A DNA stretch of 64,000 bases. Origin: Candidatus Rifleibacterium amylolyticum. Its GTDB lineage: Bacteria; Muiribacteriota; Ozemobacteria; Ozemobacterales; Ozemobacteraceae. Below the pieces are notes generated by a model. That model did no database searches and was not told where the DNA came from. It saw nothing but the letters and a program-made list of their open reading frames with translations. Location of the stretch: NCBI GenBank assembly GCA_009917695.1, contig JAACJG010000006.1:186001-250000 (forward strand), read 5' to 3'. Position 1 is the stretch's first letter. Every line of letters starts with the position of its first letter. Shown here piece by piece: positions 50,879 through 59,873 of this stretch. A program made the position numbers and the translations under genes.

Positions 50879-52159
50879 TCACACTCGGTCTATTACCACT
50901 ACGCCACCGACAATCAGAGCTTCAACCCGGCTGCTGCCTGCCTGATAACCAATCTGTCGGAACGAATCGCCAGCGAACAGAGCCAGATCCATGCGACGGC
51001 CGGCTTCTATGGCGCCGACCTGATCGCCAAGACCAAGTGCGTGGGCTGAGTGCAAAGTACCGGCAACAAGAGCCTCAGAAGCACTCAGTCGCAACTGCAG
51101 CATGGCAAGAGCCTGAACAATTGTAGCACCCAAAAACTGACAACTGCCAGGATTATGATCTGAAGCTATTGCCAGCGGCAGACCGGCTTCGATCATCTTG
51201 CGGGCGGGTGCATGGTGCGATTCCATCAGATAGGTTGAAGTACCCGGCAGAACTGTAGGTATTACGCCACTGTCTTTGAGTTTTGCGATACCTTCGTCGC
51301 CAGTCATCAACAGGTGATCGGCACTGACGGCACCCAGCTCGACAGCCAGATCGACGCCACCAAGAACATTAACCTCGTCAGCATGAATTTTGGCACGCAA
51401 ACCATGTTCGATACCAGCTTTAAGTATGCGCCGCGACTGCTCTACCGAAAACGCTTTGCTCTCGGTGAAAACATCGTTGAAAATCGCAAGTTCCTGGCGG
51501 GCGACTTCAGGTATCCAGACGTTACATATCTCATCGACAAATGCTTCGGGGTCAGACCGCCGGTCGGCCGGTATCGCATGAGCGCCCATAAAAGTCGGTA
51601 TGATGCGAATCATCGATTCGTCACGCAGACGGTCGATAACGCGCAGCATCTTCAGCTCATTTTCAAGATCGAGACCATAACCGGTTTTTATCTCAACCGT
51701 GGTCACGCCGGTCTGCATGATCTGCTCGACCCGTTCGAGGGCTTCGACAAAAATCAGCTCTTCCGGCAGATTGCGAATTGCTTCAGTAGTGCGCAAAATG
51801 CCGCCACCAGCGGCGAGAATATCGAGATAAGGGCGGCCTTGAACGCGCATTTCAAATTCATCACTGCGATCGCCGGCATAAACCAGATGCGTATGCGAAT
51901 CGACAAAACCCGGCACGGCGGTTAGCCCGCAACCGTTAAAAAAACGAGCAGAAGCATCTATCTGCACCTCATCGCTGAGTTTTGCCGATGGCCCGACCCA
52001 GACGACAACTCCTTCTCGAGCGGCAATACTGGCATTTTTGAGCTCTTCTGTGCGCCAGCCCGGCTTTGTGCCCTGACCACGATAGGGTTCAGGAAACAGA
52101 ACAGCAGAAGCAAGGTTATGAATTATAAAATCAGCATTGACTTTGGCAGATGCAGACAT
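50879..52159 (-). CDS. hutI: Imidazolonepropionase
   Basis: A 426-residue amidohydrolase that opens imidazolone-propionate to N-formimino-glutamate in histidine breakdown. Metal ligands are in DSHTHLVYAGDRSDEFEMR, IHADEVN and ASDHNPGS, all typical of HutI. The ATG at 52159 lies 8 nt after AGGAG; an ATG three codons upstream is too close to that site. It follows hutH with a 12-nt gap. No urocanase (hutU) or formimino-glutamate hydrolase is found next to it. Confidence 0.94.
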   Translation of the reverse strand: MSASAKVNADFIIHNLASAVLFPEPYRGQGTKPGWRTEELKNASIAAREGVVVWVGPSAKLSDEVQIDASARFFNGCGLTAVPGFVDSHTHLVYAGDRSDEFEMRVQGRPYLDILAAGGGILRTTEAIRNLPEELIFVEALERVEQIMQTGVTTVEIKTGYGLDLENELKMLRVIDRLRDESMIRIIPTFMGAHAIPADRRSDPEAFVDEICNVWIPEVARQELAIFNDVFTESKAFSVEQSRRILKAGIEHGLRAKIHADEVNVLGGVDLAVELGAVSADHLLMTGDEGIAKLKDSGVIPTVLPGTSTYLMESHHAPARKMIEAGLPLAIASDHNPGSCQFLGATIVQALAMLQLRLSASEALVAGTLHSAHALGLGDQVGAIEAGRRMDLALFAGDSFRQIGYQAGSSRVEALIVGGVVVIDRV

Positions 52160-52171
52160 GTCATGCACTCC

Positions 52172-53692
52172 TTAAACGATATCGACAGCTTTGCTGACAT
52201 AATCGAGCAGACGGCTTTCCCAGAGAAGATCTTTAGCCACTCTCAGATCTGGAGCCAGTATGCGATCTTCGCCGAGAGCCGGCACGTGTTGTCGCAACAG
52301 CTCATAAGCCGCGGCGCTGCCTTTTCCAAGCTTAAGTGGAGAAACAAATTCATAAGCCTGCGCGGCGCTCAGCCATTCTATTGCCAGAACCTGGGCGGTG
52401 TGTTCGAGAATTTTACCAGCCTTGCGGGCGGCAATGGTGCCCATGCTGACGTGGTCTTCCTGGTAGGCTGAGGTCGGAATTGAGTCTACCGAGGCCGGGT
52501 GCGCCAGAATCTTGTTCTCGCTGACGAGCGAAGCTGCGGTATATTGAATGATCATCAGGCCTGAGTTAACACCGGGGTCTACCGACAAAAACGGCTTGGT
52601 CTCGTTAATAAGCGGGTTAAGCAGGCGATCGATACGGCGCTCACTGATATTGGCGAGTTCGGCAACGACGATGCCAAGGAAATCGCCGGCAAAAGCCATC
52701 GGCTGCCCATGAAAATGGCCGCCAGAGATAATTTTGTTGTCGTTTAGAATAATCGGGTTGTCGGTAACCGCATTGAGCTCGATGGTTACCTGGTCAACCA
52801 GATGGTTGAGGTTTTCGCGCGTGGCGCCATGCACCTGCGGAATGCAGCGCAGACTGTAGGCATCCTGCACCTTGGTGCAGCCAATATGACTGGCGCGCAC
52901 TTCTGAATCGCGCACGCATGAAAGTACGTTGGCGGCAACCTGCTTCATGCCCGGATATGGTCGCAAAGCGATAAAATCAGGATCGAACGGACTGGTAGAG
53001 CCTTTGACCATTTCGAGGGTCATGCTGGCAATGATGTCTGCTGACTTCGAAACGTGCAACGAACGATAAAGCGCCAGAGCGAGCACACCGGTCATTACCG
53101 AAGTTCCATTTATCAGCGCCAGACCTTCTTTAGCCTGCAGCTGCAGCGGTTTTAAACCGGCTTTTTCGAGAGCTGGCAGAGCCGGATGACGCTGGCAGCA
53201 TTCGCCGCCAAGCACTTCTCCTTCACCCATGAGAACCAGCATGATATGCGAAAGCGGCGCCAGATCGCCTGAGCAACCGACGGAACCCTGTTGTGGCACC
53301 CACGGAACGACATCTTTATTGAGAAGATCGACAAGTGCCAGTATGAGTTCTGGCCGAACACCACTGACGCCATGCAGAAGCGAATTTATACGAACCGCAA
53401 TCATGGCGCGCACAGCATCACGGGCAAAGGGTTCACCTACACCGGTTGCATGACTGCGAACCAGGTTAGTCTGCAGTCTTTCAAGATCTGCATGATTGAT
53501 ACGGGTATTACATAAATGACCGAATCCTGTGGTAATGCCGTAGACAACCCGGTCATCAACGATGAGCTTTTCGACTATGGCGCGTGAGGCCTTTACTCTG
53601 TCCATGGCAGCGGCAGAAATTTCGACTTCCTCGCCTTGGGCGATACGCCAGACTTTTTCGAGATTAAGATCATTACCACTAAGTTCAATCAT
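52172..53692 (-). CDS. hutH: Histidine ammonia-lyase (MIO enzyme) with Cys-Ser-Gly triad
   Basis: A 506-residue enzyme that removes ammonia from histidine to give urocanate. Family marks include YGITTGFGHL, GSVGCSGDLAPLSH and QEDHVSMG. The cofactor triad is C140-S141-G142 where nearly all histidine ammonia-lyases have Ala-Ser-Gly. Cyclisation of the ring needs the Ser and Gly; the first residue is more tolerant. The ATG at 53692 overlaps the ferredoxin stop by 8 nt and has GGA seven nt upstream; a frame extension to 53728 is not needed. Together with hutI it indicates histidine use. Confidence 0.93.
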   Translation of the reverse strand: MIELSGNDLNLEKVWRIAQGEEVEISAAAMDRVKASRAIVEKLIVDDRVVYGITTGFGHLCNTRINHADLERLQTNLVRSHATGVGEPFARDAVRAMIAVRINSLLHGVSGVRPELILALVDLLNKDVVPWVPQQGSVGCSGDLAPLSHIMLVLMGEGEVLGGECCQRHPALPALEKAGLKPLQLQAKEGLALINGTSVMTGVLALALYRSLHVSKSADIIASMTLEMVKGSTSPFDPDFIALRPYPGMKQVAANVLSCVRDSEVRASHIGCTKVQDAYSLRCIPQVHGATRENLNHLVDQVTIELNAVTDNPIILNDNKIISGGHFHGQPMAFAGDFLGIVVAELANISERRIDRLLNPLINETKPFLSVDPGVNSGLMIIQYTAASLVSENKILAHPASVDSIPTSAYQEDHVSMGTIAARKAGKILEHTAQVLAIEWLSAAQAYEFVSPLKLGKGSAAAYELLRQHVPALGEDRILAPDLRVAKDLLWESRLLDYVSKAVDIV

Positions 53693-53972
53693 CTGCTTTT
53701 CCTTTTCTTTTTTCAGGAGTTTCGGCATCTACCGGTGCGACACAAGTTATTGCTCTGGTCGGACACTGCCGTTCACAAACTGTACAGCCAATACAGTTAT
53801 TGCGATTTACCGGCTCAACGCTGCCTTTGACCGTGCGTCTGAAAACCTGCGCCGGACAAAGCCTGACGCAGGTACAGCACTGGTTACAGCTCTTCTGATC
53901 GAGGCTGTTGATAAAACGCGGCACCCACTCGTCACCGCCCAGTCGGTAGTTGACATATCTGCGGCTGTGCAT
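53685..53972 (-). CDS. Two-cluster 4Fe-4S ferredoxin, first gene of the hut operon
   Basis: A 95-residue protein with two complete binding motifs, CNQCCTCVRLCP and CIGCTVCERQCP. Both have the CxxCxxCxxxCP spacing. A basic N-terminus of about 28 residues (MHSRRYVNYRLGG) and a charged tail surround the fold. It would carry electrons at low potential. Its stop overlaps the hutH start by 8 nt, which makes it part of the histidine operon. None of the hut reactions is a redox step, so the link is unexplained. The start has no ribosome site but lies 6 nt after an extended -10 box, which fits a leaderless message. Confidence 0.88.
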   Translation of the reverse strand: MHSRRYVNYRLGGDEWVPRFINSLDQKSCNQCCTCVRLCPAQVFRRTVKGSVEPVNRNNCIGCTVCERQCPTRAITCVAPVDAETPEKRKGKADD

Positions 53973-53978
53973 GCGCGC

Positions 53979-53987
53979 ATTATATCA
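53979..53987 (-). promoter_or_regulatory. Extended -10 promoter giving a probable leaderless mRNA
   Basis: On the minus strand TGATATAAT (53987-53979), a full TGn plus TATAAT. Six nt (GCGCGC) separate it from the ferredoxin ATG at 53972, so transcription would start at or beside the A of the ATG. A weak -35 (TTGCGG) lies 15 nt upstream of the TATAAT. Confidence 0.65.
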
Positions 53988-54011
53988 CAATTCGTCTGAC
54001 CGCAATCAGTC

Positions 54012-55949
54012 TTACGTCAACAGATGACCAAATTCCTTTTCAAGGTCATCAAAAGCATCGACAAGCAGCTTTAAAGAAAGCCGGCACACGTCGCCAATCG
54101 TCGGGAACCAGCGTTTCATAAGCTTCACAGCTTGAAGCTTGCAACGTTTCTTATCCTGGCACAGCGTTGGCAGTTCATTGAAATCCATTTCGAATTTGAC
54201 AATGATCATCTGCACTATATGCATGAGATAGAGATTAAAGTATTTGCCAAAGGTGATGATGTCACTCCGGGCGCGGGTCATCTCAGCATGAATCTTGTCG
54301 AGGTCCTTTTCGGGAAATCGCTCGAGAAAATCTTCGATCGCCTTGTAACCCTCTTCTTCCAGCCGCCGCTCAAAATCTTCAACAAGCGCAGTACCTTTGT
54401 CACAGTATTCGATAACGCCTTCAACTTCTTTGCGCGTATCGATCATCGTCTGCCTGAAGTTGCGCCATTCTCTGCGAATATCGCTTTCCTGCGGGTATTT
54501 TAGATGCTGCTTGATAATCGCATGGGCATCAAAAGTCTTCTGGCAGTATTTTTCGATAGCCTCGCGCAATGTCATCAACACAGTTCCTTCGATGTAGGCG
54601 CCGCCCTCGGTAGCATTGATACAGGTTCCTCTATAGGTTGCCAGATCGGTTACAAAGCCGCGGCGGAACATATCATAAATCTGGTTGGTGAAGACAAAAT
54701 CCTGGTAATTTCCCTTGACCTTGATAAGATCCTTTTCCTTGAGTTTAAGATTGGTTACTGCCGGGGCATCGTCCGCATGCGTTTTTTCGGCACTCTTGAA
54801 CGAGCAGTCCTGACCTACCAGAATTATCGGATCGCAACCCATCGCCTCGAGCACTTTGAAAGCCATATTCGAACATGACGGGCCTACCAGCAATGTTCCC
54901 TTCGGCATATTCAACCAGTCGAAATGGGCAAAAGCTCGATATATCATGAAGGTCGGCCCTGACCAGGCATCATACGCTTCTTTGCGAATAACTGGCGTCG
55001 CCGCCAGCCAGATTTTCTCTTTATAATCTTCGGGCAGCTCGCCAAACATTGTGGCGACATGCATGATGCGCTCGAGGCTGACTGCTGCATGCGGCGTTAT
55101 GTCATGCTTATGCAAGATCCTGAGAGCAGAGTCCGCGGCTATTACCACCGCACTGCCGAGAGCATTTTTCAGCTCATCTATGTTCTTATCGAGCGATGGC
55201 CCGGTCGAAACAATTATGCCCGGCCGACCCTTGAAAGCCCCGTAAAGGTCTTTAACGCCAGGGTTTCTGATGATTGTCGCCAGATTCTTCATGATGTTCT
55301 CAACACCGATCATCGAGTCCTGAGGGCAGTTTCCATAATTGAAGATGATTGCATGTGCCGCTTCACGGAAGCACTTGAGCATGTGCCGGTGATAATCGCC
55401 ATGCACCTTGTCGAGCACCGGATGATCGAATATCTGCAACGTCTTAAGAAACAACTGCAAGGTGACGCCGGCCTGCTTGACCATATCGTGCAATACGGCA
55501 TAGCCCTCTTCTTCAGGCACTCCGATTACCCACCTGATCTTTTCTGAATTCAGAAGGTCGCTCATATCGACGTTGGTCATCGCCGCCCGAAAAGCCTCGA
55601 CATCCTTCTCGATGACGACAATAAAAAGATTGCTATCCTTAAGCTCTTCAAGACAGGCCTGCACGTGATAACCAAGCCCCAGACCAAGAACGACAAGAAT
55701 CTTGGGGTTGACCAGCTTTTTACCAAGAACCTGCTGTTTAGCCTCGCGACGTGGGTCATATCGGCTGTGAATCTGATACACTTTATCATCCTGCTTGATT
55801 GCAAGAGTCATATCGCCATTCTTCGCCGGCTCCACAATGTATTCAAAATCCGAGCCACGGCTCAGTTCGAGCGCCTTTTCGAGCACGGGCATGCGCTTTC
55901 GCAGAATCTTCATGTTGCGTGAATAAAAATTAGACTTCATGTTAGGCAC
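54012..55949 (-). CDS. DUF115/Maf-like (motility accessory factor) protein, probable nonulosonate transferase
   Basis: A 645-residue protein of the MptE-like/DUF115 family. The central domain shows IIVSTGPSLDKNIDELK, VIAADSALRILHKHDI and LVGPSCSNMAFKVLEAMGCD with LVGQDCSF, all typical of Maf flagellin glycosyltransferases. An N-terminal part (residues 55-200) has a nucleotide-fold-like strand ILVVLGLGLGYHV. The GTG at 55949 has AAGGAT close before it; an ATG three codons later is the alternative. Maf proteins put pseudaminic or legionaminic acid on Ser/Thr of flagellin. It is the last gene after the pse pathway, which supports that role. No flagellin gene is in the window. Confidence 0.82.
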   Translation of the reverse strand: MPNMKSNFYSRNMKILRKRMPVLEKALELSRGSDFEYIVEPAKNGDMTLAIKQDDKVYQIHSRYDPRREAKQQVLGKKLVNPKILVVLGLGLGYHVQACLEELKDSNLFIVVIEKDVEAFRAAMTNVDMSDLLNSEKIRWVIGVPEEEGYAVLHDMVKQAGVTLQLFLKTLQIFDHPVLDKVHGDYHRHMLKCFREAAHAIIFNYGNCPQDSMIGVENIMKNLATIIRNPGVKDLYGAFKGRPGIIVSTGPSLDKNIDELKNALGSAVVIAADSALRILHKHDITPHAAVSLERIMHVATMFGELPEDYKEKIWLAATPVIRKEAYDAWSGPTFMIYRAFAHFDWLNMPKGTLLVGPSCSNMAFKVLEAMGCDPIILVGQDCSFKSAEKTHADDAPAVTNLKLKEKDLIKVKGNYQDFVFTNQIYDMFRRGFVTDLATYRGTCINATEGGAYIEGTVLMTLREAIEKYCQKTFDAHAIIKQHLKYPQESDIRREWRNFRQTMIDTRKEVEGVIEYCDKGTALVEDFERRLEEEGYKAIEDFLERFPEKDLDKIHAEMTRARSDIITFGKYFNLYLMHIVQMIIVKFEMDFNELPTLCQDKKRCKLQAVKLMKRWFPTIGDVCRLSLKLLVDAFDDLEKEFGHLLT

Positions 55950-56010
55950 ATATCCTTACTGCTTAATTAGTTTCAATCATATATCATATCGGCTACCGAC
56001 TGAAGTTTCA

Positions 56011-56799
56011 TCAGTTCTGCTGAAGATATAGAAGGGAAGCGGCTATCTGAGCCACAGCCAGCAGCGGGTTGTAGAATTCCACCGGCAGCTTGAGATCGGC
56101 CGGGAAACGAAGAGCGAGATCAAGCAGAGCGCTTTCGCCAATATTCAGATGAAGGAGCACACTTGAATAAAGCTCTTCATCACTCACGGCGGTACCCATA
56201 AAAATCTTGACGCGGGCTGTTGCATCGCCAGCCAAAGCCAGTCCGGTTGCCGACAGCATTCGCTCGATATCTTCCAGCCATGTCGGCTCAGCCAGAAACT
56301 GCAATAACACTGGCTGATGCACAACAGCCAGTGGCAGCAACCAGCAGATAAAATTGGCGCCATGACTGCGACCATGGCCAGCATTGAAAAAACCATTTCT
56401 CACAAATATTTTCTGCGATGGCAGATTGTCAGTCAAAGTCTCTGCCACCAGCAGAGTTGCGCAGTCGCGAATCTCTTCGCTCTGACAGGCAAGCCGCAAA
56501 ATGCTGCTGCCATAACCCTTGCCAGTTTTGCCAGGCGCAGCCGCGAGCGAAATACGATAACATCCGGGCAGTTCTGCCGGATCGAAACGAATCTGCGCAA
56601 CTGCTTCACCGGCGTCTTCGAGAATAAAGCCATATCGATTTGAATCTGCGAGAAACCCGAAAAACCAGCGCTTATGATCATCGTAAGGAAACATGCGCTG
56701 ATCGATACACCAGCGCATGACATCAGGATCTACCCGCCAGTCGTAGATTCTGCGGCAGTCGCTTTCCTGCCATCGTCGCAGCTTCAAATCATTTCCCAT
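56011..56799 (-). CDS. pseH: PseH-like GNAT acetyltransferase with C-terminal extension
   Basis: A 262-residue protein. The first 150 residues are a GNAT domain (WRVDPDVMRWCIDQRMFPYD near the start; GKGYGSSILRLA is the CoA loop; DNLPSQKIFVRNGF), as in PseH, which acetylates the 4-amino sugar in pseudaminic acid synthesis. The last 110 residues (after FICWLLPLAVV) have no domain I recognise and are mostly helical and hydrophobic in places; PseH enzymes are normally about 160-200 residues. The start overlaps pseI by 16 nt. The pathway context strongly supports the assignment. Confidence 0.82.
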   Translation of the reverse strand: MGNDLKLRRWQESDCRRIYDWRVDPDVMRWCIDQRMFPYDDHKRWFFGFLADSNRYGFILEDAGEAVAQIRFDPAELPGCYRISLAAAPGKTGKGYGSSILRLACQSEEIRDCATLLVAETLTDNLPSQKIFVRNGFFNAGHGRSHGANFICWLLPLAVVHQPVLLQFLAEPTWLEDIERMLSATGLALAGDATARVKIFMGTAVSDEELYSSVLLHLNIGESALLDLALRFPADLKLPVEFYNPLLAVAQIAASLLYLQQN

Positions 56800-57827
56800 G
56801 TCAGAATATCATCCTCTTCGATGTCACAACGGGCTGCACGGCCGATGACGATTTCCATATGTCTTACCGGAATCCCGAAACCGGGCCGCTTTACCGCCAG
56901 CATATCTTCTGTAATGACTGTTCCGGACGGAATATTTACCGCTGCTACCAGACTGCGTCGGGCAATACGATACAATTCGTTTTCAGCTGCCGTGTGCTGT
57001 TTGAGCGGCGAACCAAGAAGTTTTTCGGTCTGCCTGATCGCTTCGACCATTGCCTTGAGCTCGCCAGGTTCGAGTGAGAAAGGGTGATCCGGGCCTTCCT
57101 GCTGTCGCGACAGAGTAAAATGTTTTTCTATGATACAGGCCCCACGCGCTACGGCTGCCACATCTGTAACATGGCCCATAGTATGATCAGAAAAGCCGAC
57201 TGGCAGTCCAAAAGCCTGACGCATGGTATCCATTGCCCGCAGGTTGATGTCTTCGAATTTCGGCGGATAAGCAATGGCACAGTGCAAAAGCGCAACCTCA
57301 CTGCTGCCGCCTGATCGTATGGCAGCAAGAGCGATCTCGATGTCTTCAAGGCTGGCCATGCCGGTTGACAGAATAATCGGCTTGCCGGTAGCAGAAATCT
57401 TTTTGAGCATTGGCAGATGAGTAATTTCGAAGCTCGCCACCTTGTAAGCCTCTACACCAGCAGCCTCAAGCTCATCGACAGCATTGAGATCAAAAGGAGT
57501 CGAAAGAAAAATGATGCCTTTCTGCTGACAGTATGCCATGAGATCCGGAGTCCACTGCCGTGGAATCTCGATGCGCTTGATAATGTTCCAAAGTGATTCG
57601 CCATCTTTAACCAGTTTTTTGTCTTTGAGATAGCTTGCCATAGGCGTTTTCTTCGAATAGATTGCCTCGGCCGAAAAAATCTGGAACTTCACAGCATCGG
57701 CACCGGCTTCAACTGCAACATCTATGAGTTTTTTCGCATTTTCGAAGTCGCGGTTATGATTACTGCCGGCTTCGGCTATGATAAAACAACTTTGTTCATG
57801 CCCTATTTCACGCTGACCAATTTTCAA
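56784..57827 (-). CDS. pseI: Pseudaminic acid synthase
   Basis: A 347-residue NeuB-family enzyme that condenses phosphoenolpyruvate with 2,4-diacetamido-2,4,6-trideoxy-altrose. The barrel shows IAEAGSNHNRDFENAKKLID, ADAVKFQIFSAE, LSTGMASLEDIE, GFSDHTMG and IEKHFTLSRQQEGPDHPFSL. The C-terminal SAF (antifreeze-like) domain spans about residues 285-347. The DHPFSL form is frequent in PseI. It overlaps pseG by 20 nt and pseH by 16 nt. Confidence 0.93.
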   Translation of the reverse strand: MKIGQREIGHEQSCFIIAEAGSNHNRDFENAKKLIDVAVEAGADAVKFQIFSAEAIYSKKTPMASYLKDKKLVKDGESLWNIIKRIEIPRQWTPDLMAYCQQKGIIFLSTPFDLNAVDELEAAGVEAYKVASFEITHLPMLKKISATGKPIILSTGMASLEDIEIALAAIRSGGSSEVALLHCAIAYPPKFEDINLRAMDTMRQAFGLPVGFSDHTMGHVTDVAAVARGACIIEKHFTLSRQQEGPDHPFSLEPGELKAMVEAIRQTEKLLGSPLKQHTAAENELYRIARRSLVAAVNIPSGTVITEDMLAVKRPGFGIPVRHMEIVIGRAARCDIEEDDILTWEMI

Positions 57828-59109
57828 AGTCTTTTCTCCAGTCTGATGGCAGCAGATCGACCTGCTGCCATGTCAGTTTGTCCAACATATCGGCACAACG
57901 CGCAGCACCACCGCCATCGATAAGCGCGCGCTGCCGCCGCATCATTTCCTGCCACTGTTCCGGCATATTGCGAAACTCTTTCAGTATCCCGCTGACAAAC
58001 TCGTTGCCTGCACCAGCCTGATTATCGACAAGAAAACTTGTATTTTCACGCCGGATGACATCACTGGCACTCTGGTTCTGAAGCTCGCGCCGGCGAACTT
58101 CACTGTCAGGCTCAACGCCGCTCTTGAGCAAGCCGATACCACGTCCAAACAGCTCTGACTGCAATCCCTGATTGATCTGTTCAGCAAAATCGACGAGAAA
58201 GCTGGTTGCCTGCTGCCTGATCACGACCGAGGTCTGTCTCTGATTATCGACCCAGACCAGACAAAGGTTCGGCACGCCAAGACAGTATGTTTCCCATAGC
58301 GTCGTACCACCTCCGGTTATGGCAAAGGCACTGCTGGCAAGCAGTTCAGGAAAACGGTGGCTGTCGGTATTGAGAAAACGTCTTGTCGAGTCGTGACTGA
58401 TCCAGTCGTTGATTGCATCTAACGGACAGTTAGCCGAAACCGACACGCAGATTCTATTGGCGAGGCCATCGGGCACTGCCGACAAAACTCTCATCATTGG
58501 CTCAACCACATCACCGCCACCCAGAGTTATCATTATCAGCCCTTCATCGCTGTATGGCCGATCGCGCAAAGCAACGACTTCAGGCCTGATCAACGTATAT
58601 TCTTCTCCACACATGATAGAGGGGATCTTCTGGCGCTCGTAGGGCTCGCTTGAAAACAGCGGATTTGGGTTCAACACAGCCTGAGCTGGCGTATCGCGGC
58701 TGGCAAGATCATCGATAACCATAATCGGCAGCCTTTGTCGGCCAAATCGCTGCAAAAAAGCATAGTCTTCGCGATTGTAAAAGTAAGTGTCGATGACCAG
58801 GCAATCGATCCGCAGCTCGAATTCACGCGTCAACATGTCAAGAAGAGCTCGCGAATCTTCGGCTGCGGTCTTGAACGGCCCGAATTCGATCAGGTTGATG
58901 ATCTGATTAACTCGTCGCTTATCATTACCAGAAAGTTCTTTAGCCATGCCGGAGCCAACAAAAAACACGACCCATTTGCGCTTGACAAGTTCCAGTGCGA
59001 GCGTGCGGCAACGCATAAAATGTCCCATGCCAATACCAGGCCCGGCATCAACTCTAAATACTGCAGTTTTGCTGGGAGCAAGTCCTCTGCGATTCAATCC
59101 TATCGGCAT
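57808..59109 (-). CDS. pseG: UDP-2,4-diacetamido-2,4,6-trideoxy-altrose hydrolase
   Basis: A 433-residue GT-B-like enzyme that releases UDP from the sugar before condensation by PseI. The catalytic His is in GIGMGHFMRCRTLALELV, and MITLGGGDV, ITGGGTTLWETYCLGVP form the nucleotide pocket. The ATG at 59109 overlaps the preceding gene by 10 nt; a GTG at 59130 would add seven residues. It is longer than Campylobacter PseG (about 275 residues): an extra section follows the second domain, from about residue 300. Operon position between the cytidylyltransferase and pseI supports the call. Confidence 0.88.
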   Translation of the reverse strand: MPIGLNRRGLAPSKTAVFRVDAGPGIGMGHFMRCRTLALELVKRKWVVFFVGSGMAKELSGNDKRRVNQIINLIEFGPFKTAAEDSRALLDMLTREFELRIDCLVIDTYFYNREDYAFLQRFGRQRLPIMVIDDLASRDTPAQAVLNPNPLFSSEPYERQKIPSIMCGEEYTLIRPEVVALRDRPYSDEGLIMITLGGGDVVEPMMRVLSAVPDGLANRICVSVSANCPLDAINDWISHDSTRRFLNTDSHRFPELLASSAFAITGGGTTLWETYCLGVPNLCLVWVDNQRQTSVVIRQQATSFLVDFAEQINQGLQSELFGRGIGLLKSGVEPDSEVRRRELQNQSASDVIRRENTSFLVDNQAGAGNEFVSGILKEFRNMPEQWQEMMRRQRALIDGGGAARCADMLDKLTWQQVDLLPSDWRKDFENWSA

Positions 59110-59873
59110 AACAGACTGCTGCCCCCACACAAACCTGCTGGCAGATTAAATTGCACGCCAGCTGAATTGATTGCCAGTATTTCGGGGTGTTCATGCAAAT
59201 ACGCCAGGATTTCATAAATCGAGCAGAGTGGCTTGTGAATGACCAGTCCGTCAAAAATCTTCTGCAACGCCTGATAGTCTTCAGGTCGGTCGAGAGTCAG
59301 CCTGACATCGGGCATTTCAAGAGCGAACGACATGCTGGCAGACTTGAATTCGCCCGGGCGCTCTCTTATATAAAGAGTCACATGTTCGCGATGAGTTTGT
59401 AACTCTGCAATAGAATCAATATGTCGCAAAACCTCTGCTCTGACGACTTCTATATCGAAGCCCTTTGGAAAATCGGGTGGCCCGACATTCGAAGTATAGT
59501 CATTCTGCATGCTTGTGTGCATATAAAGAAGCGAATCAAGCAACCCCGGATCGACCAATGGACAGTCGGCGGTAATTCGCACCATATTCACACATGGAAA
59601 AGCGTTGAGCGCCTTGATATAGCGCGAAAGGACATCTTCGGTGCTTCCTCTGACACATGGCACATCATTAGCGACACACCAATGATAAAGACTGTCATCG
59701 ACAGTTGCGTCAGGCAGAGCCACAACCACGCGATCAACCGTAAGCGCGGCCCGGCAGCGCCGAACCACATGCTCGATTACCGGCCGACCAGCTAAATCCA
59801 TCAGCGTTTTACCTGGCAACCGGGTCGAACTCATACGCCCCTGAATTACGATCTGATTCTTTACGCTGTTCAA
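59100..59873 (-). CDS. pseF: SpsF-type cytidylyltransferase (PseF role)
   Basis: A 257-residue nucleotidyltransferase that should activate pseudaminic acid as the CMP-sugar. The N-terminal motif IVIQGRMSSTRLPGKTLMDL belongs to the SpsF branch, not the usual PseF/NeuA form; other marks are VRITADCPLVDP and HREHVTLYIRE. The start is a TTG at 59873 that shares bases with the pseC stop (TTGA), with GAGGT nine nt upstream; longer frames into pseC have no support. The function follows from the complete pathway around it. Confidence 0.83.
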   Translation of the reverse strand: MNSVKNQIVIQGRMSSTRLPGKTLMDLAGRPVIEHVVRRCRAALTVDRVVVALPDATVDDSLYHWCVANDVPCVRGSTEDVLSRYIKALNAFPCVNMVRITADCPLVDPGLLDSLLYMHTSMQNDYTSNVGPPDFPKGFDIEVVRAEVLRHIDSIAELQTHREHVTLYIRERPGEFKSASMSFALEMPDVRLTLDRPEDYQALQKIFDGLVIHKPLCSIYEILAYLHEHPEILAINSAGVQFNLPAGLCGGSSLLCR

